From Himantopus leucocephalus (lineage: Eukaryota; Chordata; Aves; Charadriiformes; Recurvirostridae): 64,000 bases of DNA. Both the position numbers and the translations under genes were made by a program. Positions 62,936 to 64,000 of this stretch are shown here, in pieces. How positions within the stretch are numbered: the first letter of the stretch is position 1; each line of letters starts with the position of its first letter. The stretch lies in assembly GCA_003993805.1 (NCBI GenBank), contig RSEF01000002.1:77115772-77179771 (forward strand), given 5' to 3'. The notes beneath the pieces were generated by a model. That model was not told the DNA's origin. It worked only from the letters and a program-made list of their open reading frames with translations, and searched no databases.

Positions 62936-64000
62936 CAAAGCTGGTGGACAGGGAGAGGATACATACAGAAGTCAGATCATCCCATTTAGTAAGTGTTCTT
63001 GCTGACCAAAACATACTTGCATAGCTGCTCTGTGGTCAGTCACCAATGCTTCAATGAGGTCACGGGGGCTGTGTCTCTCAGCTCATCTTTGGTGGCTATA
63101 TTCCGTTTCCTCTGACAAAGTTATTCTTTGCTGACCATCTGTATACAAATTGCACCTCCTTTGTACAATTTACTTGCACTGTACATGAACGTATGACCCA
63201 ACATAATTACCATACATGGTTTTAAAGTGATAGTCCAATGGTGCTAAGCTTCCTAGATCTGAAGAGATAGTCCTTTTAATTTAGACAGACCAACATAATT
63301 TAGACTGGCCAACATGATCTGAAGTGATAGTCCTCTTCATTTATACTGACCAACATAGCTACTGTGTATTTGTACTACCACTAATGGACTCATTGTTTAA
63401 GAACCCATGGGTTGATGACCTGGAGATCTAAGATAAAATTTGGTTTTCATGTCCATTCTTGAATTTCAACACACAGGGCCACTGGACAGGAGAGACAGAA
63501 GCCTAGGCAGAGAGCCCTTATGTTTGCAAGCAGAAAGTCAGTACTGCTTTACGGACCCAATTGCTGCTCATGACCAAAGCTGCTGGACTGACTGAAGTTA
63601 ACACAAGGTCATCCCACTCAACTCTGTAGGTTTTAGGCTGAGCCTATGCTTACTAATGCACCTCCAGGGCTCCAGTTCTGCCTGTGGCTTTGATTCCTCT
63701 ATAAGTTTTGCACCTCTATTACTGGACACTTGAAACACCTGAGTCTTAGGTGGAGTCGTTGCAGCATTTTTCAGTTAGAGAAGGTTAAGGTCTCTAGGAA
63801 CTACCAGGCTGGTCTTTGCAAGGTGGATGCCTTTGGACATTAAAGAGGCTTGAGAGGCAGGAAATGCCTTCAGGAGATTTTCTGAATGGCCCTGCTTCAT
63901 AGATTTGAGTTGCAGAAGACTACAGTATAGTTTACAAGTATGAAGATGGAGAAAAAAGAACCTTTTTTGTAATAGGAAAGCCTGCATGATCTTAGGTGGC
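62936..64000. other. Non-coding unique DNA, no gene seen
   Basis: No gene found up to the window end. The only structure is the 60-base-period tandem repeat at 63256-63356. Confidence 0.6.
63256..63356. repeat. 60-base-period imperfect tandem repeat, 1.7 copies
   Basis: A 41-base block starting GATCTGAAGAGATAGTCC at 63256-63296 recurs at 63316-63356 with six substitutions. The 19-base link between them ends in CCAACAT, as both blocks do, so a smaller subunit (TTTAGAC-like then CCAACAT) is repeated three times in all. GTGATAGTCC upstream at about 63227 may be a remnant of a further copy. Confidence 0.85.

Noticed and set aside
62779..62964. Thr/Lys-rich 61-codon frame, minus strand
   Set aside because: It is the translation of the T/G-rich tract and TTG microsatellite, so it is low-complexity artefact.
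1..64000. CRISPR arrays, operons, tRNA and rRNA genes, bacterial promoters or prophage
   Set aside because: No regularly spaced direct repeats, no cloverleaf with anticodon arms that I could find, no dense coding and no ribosome-binding pattern. The DNA is vertebrate in character.

Overview
This window reads as a stretch of bird nuclear genome, probably a neoavian bird, lying in a gene desert or inside a very large intron. Three things point there. First, two solo long terminal repeats (LTRs) resemble an endogenous retrovirus family I know from bird genomes. Second, there are several old antisense CR1/L3-type LINE relics and MIR-like SINE relics of the sort found in sauropsids. Third, base composition is AT-rich throughout, with no long open reading frame, no operon-like packing and no bacterial signals. 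Species cannot be told from the sequence.

I find no gene I can defend. The longest open frames (206, 174, 169, 150 and 147 codons) show no family resemblance, and the 174-codon one lies mostly inside an LTR. One 118-base segment (58661-58778) has an acceptor-like start, an open frame and a good splice donor, but its 39 residues match nothing I recognise. It is listed as a weak candidate only.

Layout. 1-10 kb: unique AT-rich DNA, a single-N join with a 24-base duplication (3415-3465) and a strong G-quadruplex motif (9796-9817). 10-15 kb: a 123-base direct duplication joined by an N (10381-10628), a sense MIR-like fragment, a second G-quadruplex motif, an antisense MIR-like fragment and an antisense CR1/L3 fragment. 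15-20.6 kb: unique DNA with a mildly CpG-rich patch. 20.6-26 kb: a long degraded antisense CR1/L3 relic, a homopolymer next to an N, a short AC microsatellite and another antisense CR1/L3 relic. 26-43.6 kb: mostly unique DNA, with a tRNA-SINE-like fragment and copies of an old palindromic interspersed repeat. 43.7-44.3 kb: a solo LTR on the minus strand with a 5-base target duplication. 44-58 kb: mostly unique. 58.6-64 kb: the exon-like segment, an antisense MIR-like SINE, a plus-strand solo LTR, a long antisense CR1/L3 relic and a short 60-base-period tandem repeat.

No genes act together here. What can be read is repeat history and assembly quality. All four recognised CR1/L3 relics lie on the minus strand, which would fit an intron of a plus-strand gene but is also easily chance. 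At least one duplication next to an N looks like an assembly artefact. I see no new biological system in this window.
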